A stretch of 9,335 nt of DNA from Alphaproteobacteria bacterium. Lineage in GTDB: Bacteria; Pseudomonadota; Alphaproteobacteria; Rickettsiales; SXRF01. Positions 1 to 9,055 of this stretch are shown here, piece after piece. A program made the position numbers and the translations under genes. The DNA lies in the NCBI GenBank assembly GCA_020050695.1, contig JAGVKI010000188.1, positions 1-9,335 of the forward strand, given 5' to 3'. How positions within the stretch are numbered: the stretch's first letter is position 1; the number at the start of each line of letters is the position of its first letter. Below the pieces are notes generated by a model. It did no database searches, was not told the DNA's origin, and saw nothing but the letters and a program-made list of their open reading frames with translations.

Positions 1-278
1 AATCATGCTCAACCGGGGAGCAGAAAGCCATGCTGCTTTCCATGGTGCTGGCGCAGGCACGCTCCGGCGCGCGCTGGCATGGCCTGATTCCCGTGTTATT
101 GCTCGATGAAGTGGTGGCGCATCTGGATGCCACAAGACGGGCCGAATTATTTGAAGAAATATGCCAGATTGGCGCCCAGACCTGGATGACCGGAACCGAT
201 CCCGCTCCCTTTGAAGGACTGGGTAAACGCGCCCAGTTTTTTACTGTGGATTGCGCCCAAATCCAGCAGCATTTTTAG
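1..278 (+). CDS. recF: RecF, DNA replication and repair protein (C-terminal part only)
   Basis: This is the 3' end of recF; the 5' part lies outside the window and codons are in phase from base 3. RecF is an SMC/ABC-like ATPase that binds gapped DNA and, with RecO and RecR, loads RecA. Visible are the ABC signature loop CSTGEQK (bases 6-26) and the Walker B plus D-loop LLLDEVVAHLD (bases 96-128), with its D and E as the metal and catalytic residues. Further on is WMTGTD, a block I associate with alphaproteobacterial RecF. The reading frame ends at TAG 276-278. The in-frame ATG at base 30 lies inside the ATPase fold, after the signature motif, so it is not a true start. gyrB follows 189 bp downstream in the same direction, the classical recF-gyrB order. 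Identification is firm; the tail length is normal. Confidence 0.93.
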   Translation, partial: SCSTGEQKAMLLSMVLAQARSGARWHGLIPVLLLDEVVAHLDATRRAELFEEICQIGAQTWMTGTDPAPFEGLGKRAQFFTVDCAQIQQHF

Positions 279-279
279 C

Positions 280-316
280 CCTCTAAAGTCCTCTAAAAAA
301 ACGCTTACTTTAGAGG
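280..316. repeat. Inverted repeat with duplicated left arm, just after recF
   Basis: CCTCTAAAGT (280-289) and ACTTTAGAGG (307-316) form a perfect 10-bp inverted repeat with a 17-nt loop. The left arm is partly duplicated: a second CCTCTAAA lies at 290-297 and can pair with TTTAGAGG 309-316, giving a shorter 8-bp stem with an 11-nt loop. The two pairings exclude each other. It starts 2 bp after the recF stop codon, so a transcription terminator or 3'-end stabiliser for the recF message is plausible. No T-run follows on the + strand, so it is not a textbook intrinsic terminator. The structure is read directly; the role is inferred. Confidence 0.6.
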
Positions 317-353
317 CGCATACGCAAGCCTTCCACATATCTTCAAAATACCG

Positions 354-386
354 GTTTTAGGTTATAAAAAACATGGCCTAAAAACG
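354..386. repeat. Second inverted repeat upstream of gyrB
   Basis: TTTTAGG (355-361) and CCTAAAA (377-383) are complementary, with a 15-nt A/T-rich loop. Allowing one bulged A, the pairing extends outward to CG 385-386 on the right. It lies about 80 bp before the gyrB start, between the recF-proximal repeat and the likely gyrB promoter. It could be a second termination or attenuation structure, or a binding site. Nothing in the sequence decides between these. Confidence 0.4.
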
Positions 387-396
387 TTGCTAATGC

Positions 397-2921
<2,525 letters not shown>

Positions 2922-2931
2922 GGCATAAATA

Positions 2932-2981
2932 GAAGAATTATAATATGGATAACAATGGCTTATCCATGTCATAATTTCTTC
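2932..2981. repeat. Long imperfect palindrome after gyrB (terminator or operator)
   Basis: The core is a perfect 8-bp inverted repeat, ATGGATAA (2945-2952) and TTATCCAT (2960-2967), around a 7-nt loop. It continues outward through A-T and G-T pairs and one mismatch into GAAGAATTAT (2932-2941) against ATAATTTCTTC (2971-2981), which pair with a single bulge. The whole hairpin is about 20 bp long. It begins 10 bp after the gyrB stop, so transcript termination or 3'-end protection is the simplest role, although there is no good T-run after it. Its right arm also reaches the -35 zone of the next gene, so an operator role is possible. Each half carries a DnaA-box-like sequence. Confidence 0.6.
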
Positions 2982-2993
2982 ATCATAAAGGGG

Positions 2994-2999
2994 TATAAT
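2994..2999 (+). promoter_or_regulatory. Perfect TATAAT -10 box for the 118-aa gene
   Basis: TATAAT at 2994-2999 matches the bacterial -10 consensus exactly and lies 32 bp before ATG 3032, giving an expected leader of about 25 nt. No TTGACA-like hexamer stands 16-18 bp upstream. That interval (about 2970-2977) is filled by the right arm of the post-gyrB palindrome, so the promoter is either weak or dependent on a factor binding there. A strong AGGAG (3019-3023) sits 8 nt before the start codon. Confidence 0.45.
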
Positions 3000-3031
3000 G
3001 TAGTCTCTCGATAGCTACAGGAGTCCTTTAC

Positions 3032-3388
3032 ATGATTGATATTGTGCGACAGCAACCTGACGATGGAATGCGCAGTGTGGCGCTCGATCATTTTTCAATG
3101 CTTAGTTCCGACGCTATGAAATGGACACCTAAGGGTACTATAAATGTACTCATAGCCCAGCCAGCGGATTCCTTTGCCTATTTTGCCGATGAGGCCATGG
3201 AGGCAAAAGCGCTCGCACCAGCACTCGGAGGCGGCAAACCGGTTGAGGCAGAATTTAAAACCGTCAATGATGCCGTCTATCTGGAAATATCGGGCGAGGG
3301 TGCCGCCAATGTAGCACGCGCCCTGCGTGATGAACTGCATAAAAACTATGCAGGTAGCGCCAGCATCCCCGAAGGCCGAAAAAAATAA
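3032..3388 (+). CDS. Hypothetical protein, 118 aa, unrecognised
   Basis: I do not recognise this protein. It is small (118 aa) and apparently cytoplasmic: there is no signal peptide, no membrane segment and no cysteine. The N-terminal half contains a hydrophobic stretch NVLIAQPADSFAYFADEAME. The C-terminal half reads like a strand (AVYLEIS) followed by a helix (GAANVARALRDELHKNY) and a basic tail GRKK, so a small alpha/beta fold is plausible. Evidence that it is real: AGGAG 8 nt before the ATG, a TATAAT box upstream, and a tidy fit between the post-gyrB palindrome and the convergent operon. It is read separately from gyrB, or by read-through if the palindrome does not terminate. Its TAA, preceded by a run of seven A, lies 5 bp from the stop of the convergent glycosyltransferase operon. 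No function is proposed. Confidence 0.75.
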   Translation: MIDIVRQQPDDGMRSVALDHFSMLSSDAMKWTPKGTINVLIAQPADSFAYFADEAMEAKALAPALGGGKPVEAEFKTVNDAVYLEISGEGAANVARALRDELHKNYAGSASIPEGRKK

Positions 3389-3393
3389 TCCAG

Positions 3394-4923
3394 CTAGCGA
3401 ATCACCAGCTTTTTGCTATCCCTGCGCACCCATATGGTTGGCGTATAGCTAGGCAATTTCACCTCAACCTCTTTGTAGCTTCTGCGAAACTCAGGGTTGG
3501 TCACCAGTTCATGGCTGTAAAGCCAGTCGCGGCGTCCTGTAAATAAAATCACCGCATCAGGCTTACGCGACATCACATATTTCGCATCAAATAACTCATG
3601 CCCCAGCAAGCCATGGCCAAATAACGGGCTTCTGTGCTTGGTCAGATACAGGTCATTGAGCCCAAGCGTATCGATCGTGGGAAGCTTCGAATAATAAGGA
3701 ATAGCGCCAGCGTGGGTAACCGCAATCAGCGGCTGCGTTTCATGGTAATTATCATTCAGCCATTTGCCTAGTTCCATGGCCTTTACTTCCCAGGCGGCGT
3801 AAAAATGCTTGTCGTTTTCTTCCATGCTGTGCTGTAGCCATAAAAAGCACATGAACAGATAGCCGTAAAAAATCATGTTTTTGCGCGCGCTCTGTGGCAT
3901 GTTTTTGCTGGCAGACTGATCAATGCTTATCGCTTCGATCACCATGATGATAAAGAACGGCACCAATGGAAGTATATGGCGATAGCTTGGCTCCATATCG
4001 CCGCCAGCCATGGTGAGTGCGGCAAGCCAGCCAATGATTGCCAGCAGGCAGATATACACTACTTGTTTGCGGCTGCGGTTTTGGGGTTTAAGCAATTTGT
4101 CAAACTGCAGGCAGACCACCAGTAAGAGTGGCAGGAAAGATGCTGTTGCCTTGATACAATACATATAGCCTGAAAGCAGGCGCGCATAGGTAACGCCGGA
4201 TACTTTGGCATAGTAGGTGTTTGGCATCCACTCACCGTAATAGTACAGCCTGAAGCCAAGTTGCATCGCAAAGAATGAGGCAGCCACAATGCACATTAGC
4301 GCCAGCGGACGCAGCATGATTTCGCGTGGCAATGGTGTAAACAGCCATATGCCACCAGCAAGCATAACGGTAAAGAATGCGCCTTCGGGCCGCGTTATCG
4401 CCGCAAGGCCAAGCAGGACGCCCGCATAGGCAGCACGTTTCATGTTAGGGGCTTCAGTAAGTGGCAAGCCCAGCACAAGCGCCCATGAAAGCAGCGCCAT
4501 GATCAGCGTGCCCTCCAGCCCGCCAATCGACCAGACGGCAACCGGCGCAGTAAATGCAAAAGCAATGTTGGCCAGGAAAAGCGTTCCGGCTTTGCCGTCC
4601 GCATAACGCTCTACATAACGGGCGAATGCCAGCATAGTAGCAACCGAAGACAGCAGGCAGATCGCGCGAGCAGCAGCAACCAGGTCAAACCCGATCCAGC
4701 CAAGCGCCGATACCAGTAATACCCACAGGAAGTTAGAATATCCCTCAACGTAATAGCCGTCATTCCAGGTGAGGCCTTTGCCTTCCACAAGCCGCTGCGC
4801 ATAGCGCAGGCTGATATACGCGTCATCAACAAAGAACGGGTAGTAATAATAGCTGTGCACCAGCAGAACGAGCAGCGGAACCAATACAGCCAGCAGGTAT
4901 TTATACGGAGCAGAGAGGGTCAT
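3394..4923 (-). CDS. GT-C fold membrane glycosyltransferase, paralogue 3 (last in operon)
   Basis: This is a 509-aa multi-pass inner-membrane protein, probably transferring a sugar from a polyprenyl-phosphate donor to an acceptor on the extracytoplasmic side. An N-terminal helix (about 8-24) leads into a loop with the acidic pair DD 33-34 in PFFVDDAYISLRYAQ, the usual place of the catalytic acid in GT-C enzymes, then VEGYSN (59-64). Further motifs are RPEG (178-181), YYYGEW...NT...K (227-240) and GGDMEPSYRH (307-316). About ten hydrophobic segments end near 364. A soluble C-terminal domain contains GLND (421-424), KH 429-430, GHELFD (441-446) and SRKPD (452-456). The layout reminds me of mycobacterial AftB-type arabinofuranosyltransferases, but donor and acceptor are unknown. 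ATG 4923 lies 4 bp after the stop of paralogue 2, with GGGA upstream as a weak ribosome site, so translation is probably coupled. No clear terminator follows. Confidence 0.85.
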   Translation of the reverse strand: MTLSAPYKYLLAVLVPLLVLLVHSYYYYPFFVDDAYISLRYAQRLVEGKGLTWNDGYYVEGYSNFLWVLLVSALGWIGFDLVAAARAICLLSSVATMLAFARYVERYADGKAGTLFLANIAFAFTAPVAVWSIGGLEGTLIMALLSWALVLGLPLTEAPNMKRAAYAGVLLGLAAITRPEGAFFTVMLAGGIWLFTPLPREIMLRPLALMCIVAASFFAMQLGFRLYYYGEWMPNTYYAKVSGVTYARLLSGYMYCIKATASFLPLLLVVCLQFDKLLKPQNRSRKQVVYICLLAIIGWLAALTMAGGDMEPSYRHILPLVPFFIIMVIEAISIDQSASKNMPQSARKNMIFYGYLFMCFLWLQHSMEENDKHFYAAWEVKAMELGKWLNDNYHETQPLIAVTHAGAIPYYSKLPTIDTLGLNDLYLTKHRSPLFGHGLLGHELFDAKYVMSRKPDAVILFTGRRDWLYSHELVTNPEFRRSYKEVEVKLPSYTPTIWVRRDSKKLVIR

Positions 4924-4927
4924 ATGC

Positions 4928-6475
4928 TTATTTCCCGGCCAGCTTGGTACTATCTTTGCGCAGCCAGATTTCCGCCGTATAGCTGGGCAGCTTTATTTTC
5001 TTTGATACATAATGCCTGATAAAATCAGGCTCTTTGCCCATGCCGTACAATGGATCTTTGTTGCCCGCATGGAATATGATGATGTCGGGTTTGCGCGACA
5101 GCACATATTTGCTGTTGAAGAGTTCGTGGCCGATAAAGCCTTCGCCAAATTTGCCATACCCCGTGTCTTCATCACGGTGTTTGGTAATATAGGCATCGTT
5201 CAGGCCATACATATCCACGCTTGGAAGCTGGGAGAAGAAAGGGATAACCCCCGCAAGCGTTACCGCCACTAACGGTTGTTCTTTACCATACTCCGTTTTC
5301 AAGTAATCGGAGAGTTCCTTGGTGTCCCATACCCATTGTTCCTGACGGGCTTTGTCGTTTTCTTCAAACGTCACCTGCAGCCAGAGGAAGCACAACAACA
5401 CATAGCCATAAAACACATGGCTGCTAAACTGCGTACCCTTGCTGTAAATAATGGACAGGCTCTGCATCACCATCAGTATCAGGGCAGGGATGATCAGCAG
5501 GATATGGCGATAGCCGGGGAATATATCACCGCCGCCAATAGCCAGCACGATGATCCACAGCGCGCATACGATGGAGAGGAATTTAAAGCTGCGCTTTTCC
5601 GCGGTAAACTCAGGATTCTTTGTAATGACATCCAGCTTGATGACCGCCACCAGTATGAGTGGCAGGAGCGAGGCAAGGCCTTTGAGGCAGTACATCAGGC
5701 CGTTAATCAGGCGCGATTCGGTAAAGGCAACCTTCACATAGAAAGTGTTGGCTACCCAGTCACCATAGTAAGCTAGGCGGAAGGAAAGCTGACTGGCAAA
5801 GAATATAAAAGATACGCCGCACATCAGCGCCAGCGGGAAAAGCAATTTCCAGCGCTGTTTTCCTGCCACCAGAAAAATACTGCCAGCGATCGCGACTGTA
5901 AAAATGGGCCCTTCCGGACGGCAGAGATTGACGCAGCCAAGCAGCACACCACAGATGATTGCCTTATGGCGGTCAGCGCGCTCGAGCACATCATGCGCCA
6001 GCACAAACACCCATGCCAGCAAGGCCATGGCAAGCGATGCCTCAAGGCCGCCCATCATCCAGATAGCAACAGGCGCAGTCAGTGCAAATGCCAGATTAGT
6101 CATGAATAATGAGGCAACGCCTAAATAACGGCGCTGGTGGTAATAGCAAAATGAAAGCATGGCAAACGCAGATGCAAGGAACCCCACCGCGCGGCCAGCC
6201 GCCACCAGGTCCATGCCAAAATAGCCTAGCAGTGCGGTAGACAGCACCCAAAGCAGGTTTGAGTACCCTTCTACATATTCGCCGTCATTCCAGTTCAGAC
6301 CTTTTCCCTCAATCAGGCGCTCGGAATAGCGCAGGCTGATAAACGCATCATCGGCGAAGAAGGGATAATAATAAAATGCGTGCAGCACCAAAATGGCAAA
6401 CGGCACCATGAACGCCAGCATGTAGGCCATGGCGGATGAAATGGTATAAGAACTACGCGCGGGTGCATGTATCAT
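4928..6475 (-). CDS. GT-C fold membrane glycosyltransferase, paralogue 2 (middle)
   Basis: This 515-aa protein is homologous along its whole length to its two neighbours. It shows an N-terminal membrane helix (about 18-34) and DD 42-43 in [12 protein letters not shown] as the presumed catalytic acidic pair. It also shows VEGYSN (68-73), RPEG (186-189), YYGDW...NT...K (236-248) and [11 protein letters not shown] (314-324), then a final helix near 354-368. The soluble C-terminal domain has GLND (424-427), KHR (432-434), GHELFN (449-454) and SRKPD (460-464). A short insertion at about 437-446 lengthens the loop before GHELFN relative to the paralogues. TAAGG 8 nt before ATG 6475 supports this start, only 2 bp after the stop of paralogue 1. 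It adds about ten N-terminal residues relative to paralogue 3; internal M16 has no ribosome site. The likely role is extracytoplasmic sugar transfer from a lipid-linked donor; specificity is unknown. Confidence 0.85.
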   Translation of the reverse strand: MIHAPARSSYTISSAMAYMLAFMVPFAILVLHAFYYYPFFADDAFISLRYSERLIEGKGLNWNDGEYVEGYSNLLWVLSTALLGYFGMDLVAAGRAVGFLASAFAMLSFCYYHQRRYLGVASLFMTNLAFALTAPVAIWMMGGLEASLAMALLAWVFVLAHDVLERADRHKAIICGVLLGCVNLCRPEGPIFTVAIAGSIFLVAGKQRWKLLFPLALMCGVSFIFFASQLSFRLAYYGDWVANTFYVKVAFTESRLINGLMYCLKGLASLLPLILVAVIKLDVITKNPEFTAEKRSFKFLSIVCALWIIVLAIGGGDIFPGYRHILLIIPALILMVMQSLSIIYSKGTQFSSHVFYGYVLLCFLWLQVTFEENDKARQEQWVWDTKELSDYLKTEYGKEQPLVAVTLAGVIPFFSQLPSVDMYGLNDAYITKHRDEDTGYGKFGEGFIGHELFNSKYVLSRKPDIIIFHAGNKDPLYGMGKEPDFIRHYVSKKIKLPSYTAEIWLRKDSTKLAGK

Positions 6476-6477
6476 AA

Positions 6478-7998
6478 CTATGGCCTTACCTTTTTGCTGT
6501 CATTGCGTACCCAGATATTTGCTGCATAGCCGGATAGCTGAATATGTTCTAAATGGTAATTGTTAATGAATTGCTGATGCTCGGCAAATTCATGCAGCGG
6601 CGGGGTGCGCCCCAGGAAAAACACAATAAGGTCGGGTTTGCGCGAAAGCACATAATCGGCATTGAGCAGGTCATGGCCAATAAAGCCATAACCAAAATCC
6701 TTACCGGGATTCTTGGCGAGATATGCATCGGTAAGCCCATACATATCAAGTGATGGAAGCTTTGAGTAAAACGGCACTACGCCTGCAAGCCCTACGGCTA
6801 CAAGCGGCTGCTGCTGGCCGTATTTATCTTTGAGGGCCTTACCCAGTTCCACGCCTTCCTGCACCCAGTACTGGGTATCCTTTGCACCCATATGCTCTTC
6901 TTTGAAGGTAAATTGCAGCCAGAAGAAACACACAAGGATATAGCCCAGGAACAGATATTGCTTGCCGCCTGTCTCGTCATACAGTTTCTGGCTGGCAGCG
7001 ATAACCATGAAAATCAGGGCAGGGACAATGGCCAGCATATGCCTGAAGCCCAGGAAAAAATCCCCGCCGCCGAGCATAACCGTTACTACCCATATGGATG
7101 AAACCAACAGAAGCAGTAAGCCCTGCCTGCGAATGATAGTATCCTGCTTCAGCTTGTCGAGTTTCAGCAGTACCAGCAGCAGGAGCGGCAGGAATACTGC
7201 AATGCCCTTGATACAGTAAATAAAACCGTTGAGCAGGCGGCTGCTTGTCCACGCCATTTTGGCATGCACGGTATTGGAAAATATTTCGCCATAATACCAG
7301 AAACGGAATCCCACCTGCGCCAGATAAACTGAGGCTGGAATAGCGCAGAGAATAAACAGCGGCGACAACATCGCCCGGCGATTTGCGATAGTGCAGATAA
7401 AAAGCCCCGTCGCCAGCGCAATGGTAAGCACAGGGCCTTCCGGGCGGGTAAGGCATACTAGCGCGAGCAGGCAGCCGCATGCGATGGCCGCTTTATTATC
7501 CGCCGTGTGCAGCAGGCGCAATGACAGCACGAACACCCATGCCATAAGCGCCATAACCAATGTGCATTCCAAACCGGCCAGCGACCAGATAGCCACAGGC
7601 GCTGCCAGCGCAAAACACATGCCGCCATATAAAAGCGCCTTGCTGCCTGCACGAACCACCTGCGTAGCATAATAAGCAAACGCAAGCATGGTGGCGATAG
7701 AGGCAAGCATGCTGACTGCGCGTGCGGCAGCAAGCAGATCAAAGCCAAGCCAGCCAAACGCAGCTATCAGCAATAGCCATAACAGGTCAGAATATCCTTC
7801 GACACGGTCATGGTCGTTCCAGGTAAGCCCCTTGCCTTCAAGCAGGCGCTCGGCATAACGCATGGTAATAAACGCATCGTCGACGAAATAGGGGTAATAA
7901 TAAAAGGAATGGATAATCAGGATGAGTAGGGGAATGGCCAGCGCCAGTATCCATGGCAACACTGGGACAAGCATTGAGGACGGCGCCTCTTTATGCAT
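6478..7998 (-). CDS. GT-C fold membrane glycosyltransferase, paralogue 1 (first of three)
   Basis: This is a 506-aa polytopic membrane protein of the same family as the two genes that follow. It has an N-terminal helix (about 14-32), DD 40-41 in [12 protein letters not shown] as the presumed catalytic acidic pair, VEGYSD (66-71), RPEG (185-188) and YYGE...NT...K (235-247). [11 protein letters not shown] follows (310-320), then a last membrane segment near 348-364. The soluble C-terminal domain has GLTD (421-424), GHDLLN (441-446) and SRKPD (452-456), and ends IWVRNDS like its paralogues. It differs at two spots: N430 replaces the His of the KH motif found in both paralogues, and L replaces the Pro in the GGGDFF block. 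The start ATG 7998 overlaps the meaB stop by 8 bp (ATGCATAA), with AGAGG 9 nt upstream inside meaB, so translation is probably coupled to meaB. Substrate is unknown; AftB-like by layout only. Confidence 0.85.
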   Translation of the reverse strand: MHKEAPSSMLVPVLPWILALAIPLLILIIHSFYYYPYFVDDAFITMRYAERLLEGKGLTWNDHDRVEGYSDLLWLLLIAAFGWLGFDLLAAARAVSMLASIATMLAFAYYATQVVRAGSKALLYGGMCFALAAPVAIWSLAGLECTLVMALMAWVFVLSLRLLHTADNKAAIACGCLLALVCLTRPEGPVLTIALATGLFICTIANRRAMLSPLFILCAIPASVYLAQVGFRFWYYGEIFSNTVHAKMAWTSSRLLNGFIYCIKGIAVFLPLLLLVLLKLDKLKQDTIIRRQGLLLLLVSSIWVVTVMLGGGDFFLGFRHMLAIVPALIFMVIAASQKLYDETGGKQYLFLGYILVCFFWLQFTFKEEHMGAKDTQYWVQEGVELGKALKDKYGQQQPLVAVGLAGVVPFYSKLPSLDMYGLTDAYLAKNPGKDFGYGFIGHDLLNADYVLSRKPDLIVFFLGRTPPLHEFAEHQQFINNYHLEHIQLSGYAANIWVRNDSKKVRP

Positions 7999-8974
7999 TC
8001 AGGTATGCCTCTATCAGGCTATGCGCCGCTTCTGCCGGAGAAATTTTAGACGCCATCACCTCCGCTTCCAGCCTGCGTATATGCTCTGCCGTCGCGGGAT
8101 GATCTCTAAAGCGGCTGATTAATGCTTCCTGTATCTCTTTCCACATCCAGGCCTTTGCCTGGCTATGGCGCTTGGTTTCCCAGTCACCCGATGCTTTCTT
8201 GCTTTGCGCATATTCTTCTATGCCCTGCCAGACTTCGGCAATGCCTGTATTATTTAAGGCTGAGCAGGTAAGCACCTTGGGCTGCCAGCCGCCATCATGC
8301 GCGGAAGGATGCAGCATGCGTATGGCCGCTGAATAGTCCGATCGCACCCTCTTGGCTTGCCCCAGCTGGTCGCCGTCCGCTTTATTGACCACCAGCAGGT
8401 CGGCCAGTTCCACGATACCTTTTTTGATACCTTGTAATTCATCGCCGCTACCTGGAAGCAGGAGCAATACAAATATGTCGACCATGTCAGCCACTTCGGT
8501 TTCTGACTGGCCAACACCTACCGTTTCGACCACCACCACATCATAACCAGCTGCTTCTGTAAGCAGCATGGCTTCACGCGTGCGGCGTGCAACACCGCCT
8601 AGTGCGCCCGCCGTAGGCGAGGGGCGTATATAGGCGTTATCGCTCTGTGACAACTGGCTCATGCGGGTTTTATCGCCCAGGATGGAACCGCCTGTGCGCA
8701 CGCTGGATGGATCAACGGCAAGCACCGCAACCTTATGCCCGGCGCCAATCACATGCATGCCGAAGCTTTCAATAAAAGTAGACTTGCCGACACCTGGCAC
8801 ACCGGTAATGCCAACGCGTATGGAGCGGCCGCTTTGCGGCAACAATTCCCGCAGCAGTTGCTGCGCTTCTTTCTGGTGATCGCTGCGGGTAGATTCAATA
8901 AGCGTAATGCCGCGTGCAAGTGCGGCGCGGTCTCCAGAATGAATGGCCTTGATAAGGGGATGCGGCTGTGTCAT
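7991..8974 (-). CDS. meaB: MeaB-type GTPase, methylmalonyl-CoA mutase chaperone
   Basis: This is a G3E-family P-loop GTPase of 327 aa, the normal length for MeaB (older names ArgK, YgfD, LAO/AO transport ATPase). Family members bind adenosylcobalamin-dependent methylmalonyl-CoA mutase, gate cofactor loading and protect the enzyme from inactivation; the protein is cytoplasmic. Visible motifs are Walker A GVPGVGKST (58-66, K64), VDPSS (87-91), the SILGDKTRM block, the switch ETVGVGQSE (150-157) with an acidic ligand, and NKAD (197-200) for guanine specificity. SAL (238-240) serves as G5. A helical C-terminal region (about 275-327), typical of the MeaB dimer arm, completes it. ATG 8974 lacks a strong ribosome site (GTGAAAA only). 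A good promoter stands upstream. It is first in the operon and overlaps the first GT-C gene. No mutase gene is in the window, which is unusual for meaB. Confidence 0.93.
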   Translation of the reverse strand: MTQPHPLIKAIHSGDRAALARGITLIESTRSDHQKEAQQLLRELLPQSGRSIRVGITGVPGVGKSTFIESFGMHVIGAGHKVAVLAVDPSSVRTGGSILGDKTRMSQLSQSDNAYIRPSPTAGALGGVARRTREAMLLTEAAGYDVVVVETVGVGQSETEVADMVDIFVLLLLPGSGDELQGIKKGIVELADLLVVNKADGDQLGQAKRVRSDYSAAIRMLHPSAHDGGWQPKVLTCSALNNTGIAEVWQGIEEYAQSKKASGDWETKRHSQAKAWMWKEIQEALISRFRDHPATAEHIRRLEAEVMASKISPAEAAHSLIEAYLNA

Positions 8975-8998
8975 TTTTCACTATTGTCTAAAGTGGAC

Positions 8999-9027
8999 AT
9001 TATGGTAAACAAGCTTTTGTATGACAA
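8999..9027 (-). promoter_or_regulatory. Promoter of the meaB-glycosyltransferase operon
   Basis: On the minus strand, TTGTCA (9027-9022) and CATAAT (9004-8999) are separated by exactly 17 bp. Each hexamer matches the sigma-70 consensus at 5 of 6 positions. Transcription should begin near 8992, leaving a leader of about 17 nt before ATG 8974. The -35 shares base 9022 with the -35 of the divergent promoter, so the two may compete or be co-regulated. Confidence 0.55.
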
Positions 9028-9033
9028 GTACAA
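9017..9033. repeat. Small inverted repeat over the overlapping -35 boxes
   Basis: TTGTA (9017-9021) and TACAA (9029-9033) are an inverted repeat with a 7-bp spacer; a second pair, TTGT/ACAA (9017-9020, 9024-9027), is nested inside. The element covers the -35 boxes of both divergent promoters, the right place for an operator acting on both. It is short and could be chance in A/T-rich DNA. Confidence 0.3.
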
Positions 9034-9044
9034 TTTAATATAAT
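9017..9044 (+). promoter_or_regulatory. Divergent promoter for the right-edge glycosyltransferase gene
   Basis: TTGTAT (9017-9022) and a perfect TATAAT (9039-9044) with a 16-bp spacer form a + strand promoter. The predicted start of transcription is about 9050-9052, only 4-6 nt before ATG 9056. No Shine-Dalgarno sequence fits in that space, so the message would be leaderless or nearly so. Confidence 0.45.
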
Positions 9045-9055
9045 GCGGCTACTTC

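Noticed and set aside
3379..3412. Intrinsic terminator for the GT-C operon at the seven-T run.
   Set aside because: The only stems before it are 4 bp (AGCT/AGCT, TAGC/GCTA) with long loops, too weak to call.
5276..5776. A 166-codon + strand open frame opposite GT-C paralogue 2, and similar shorter frames opposite the other paralogues.
   Set aside because: The opposite strand carries a membrane protein conserved in three copies. The + strand products are low in hydrophobic pattern and lack start signals.
6977..7480. A 167-codon minus-strand frame inside paralogue 1.
   Set aside because: It is another frame of the same strand within an intact homologous gene, with a composition rich in Arg, Ala and Cys and no family resemblance.
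7991..8974. Annotation as ArgK, an arginine/ornithine transport kinase.
   Set aside because: This is a historical name for the family; the GTPase motifs and C-terminal arm match MeaB, and no transporter genes are nearby.
8985..8998. TGTC/GACA inverted repeat in the meaB leader as an operator.
   Set aside because: Only 4 bp per arm; such pairs are expected by chance.
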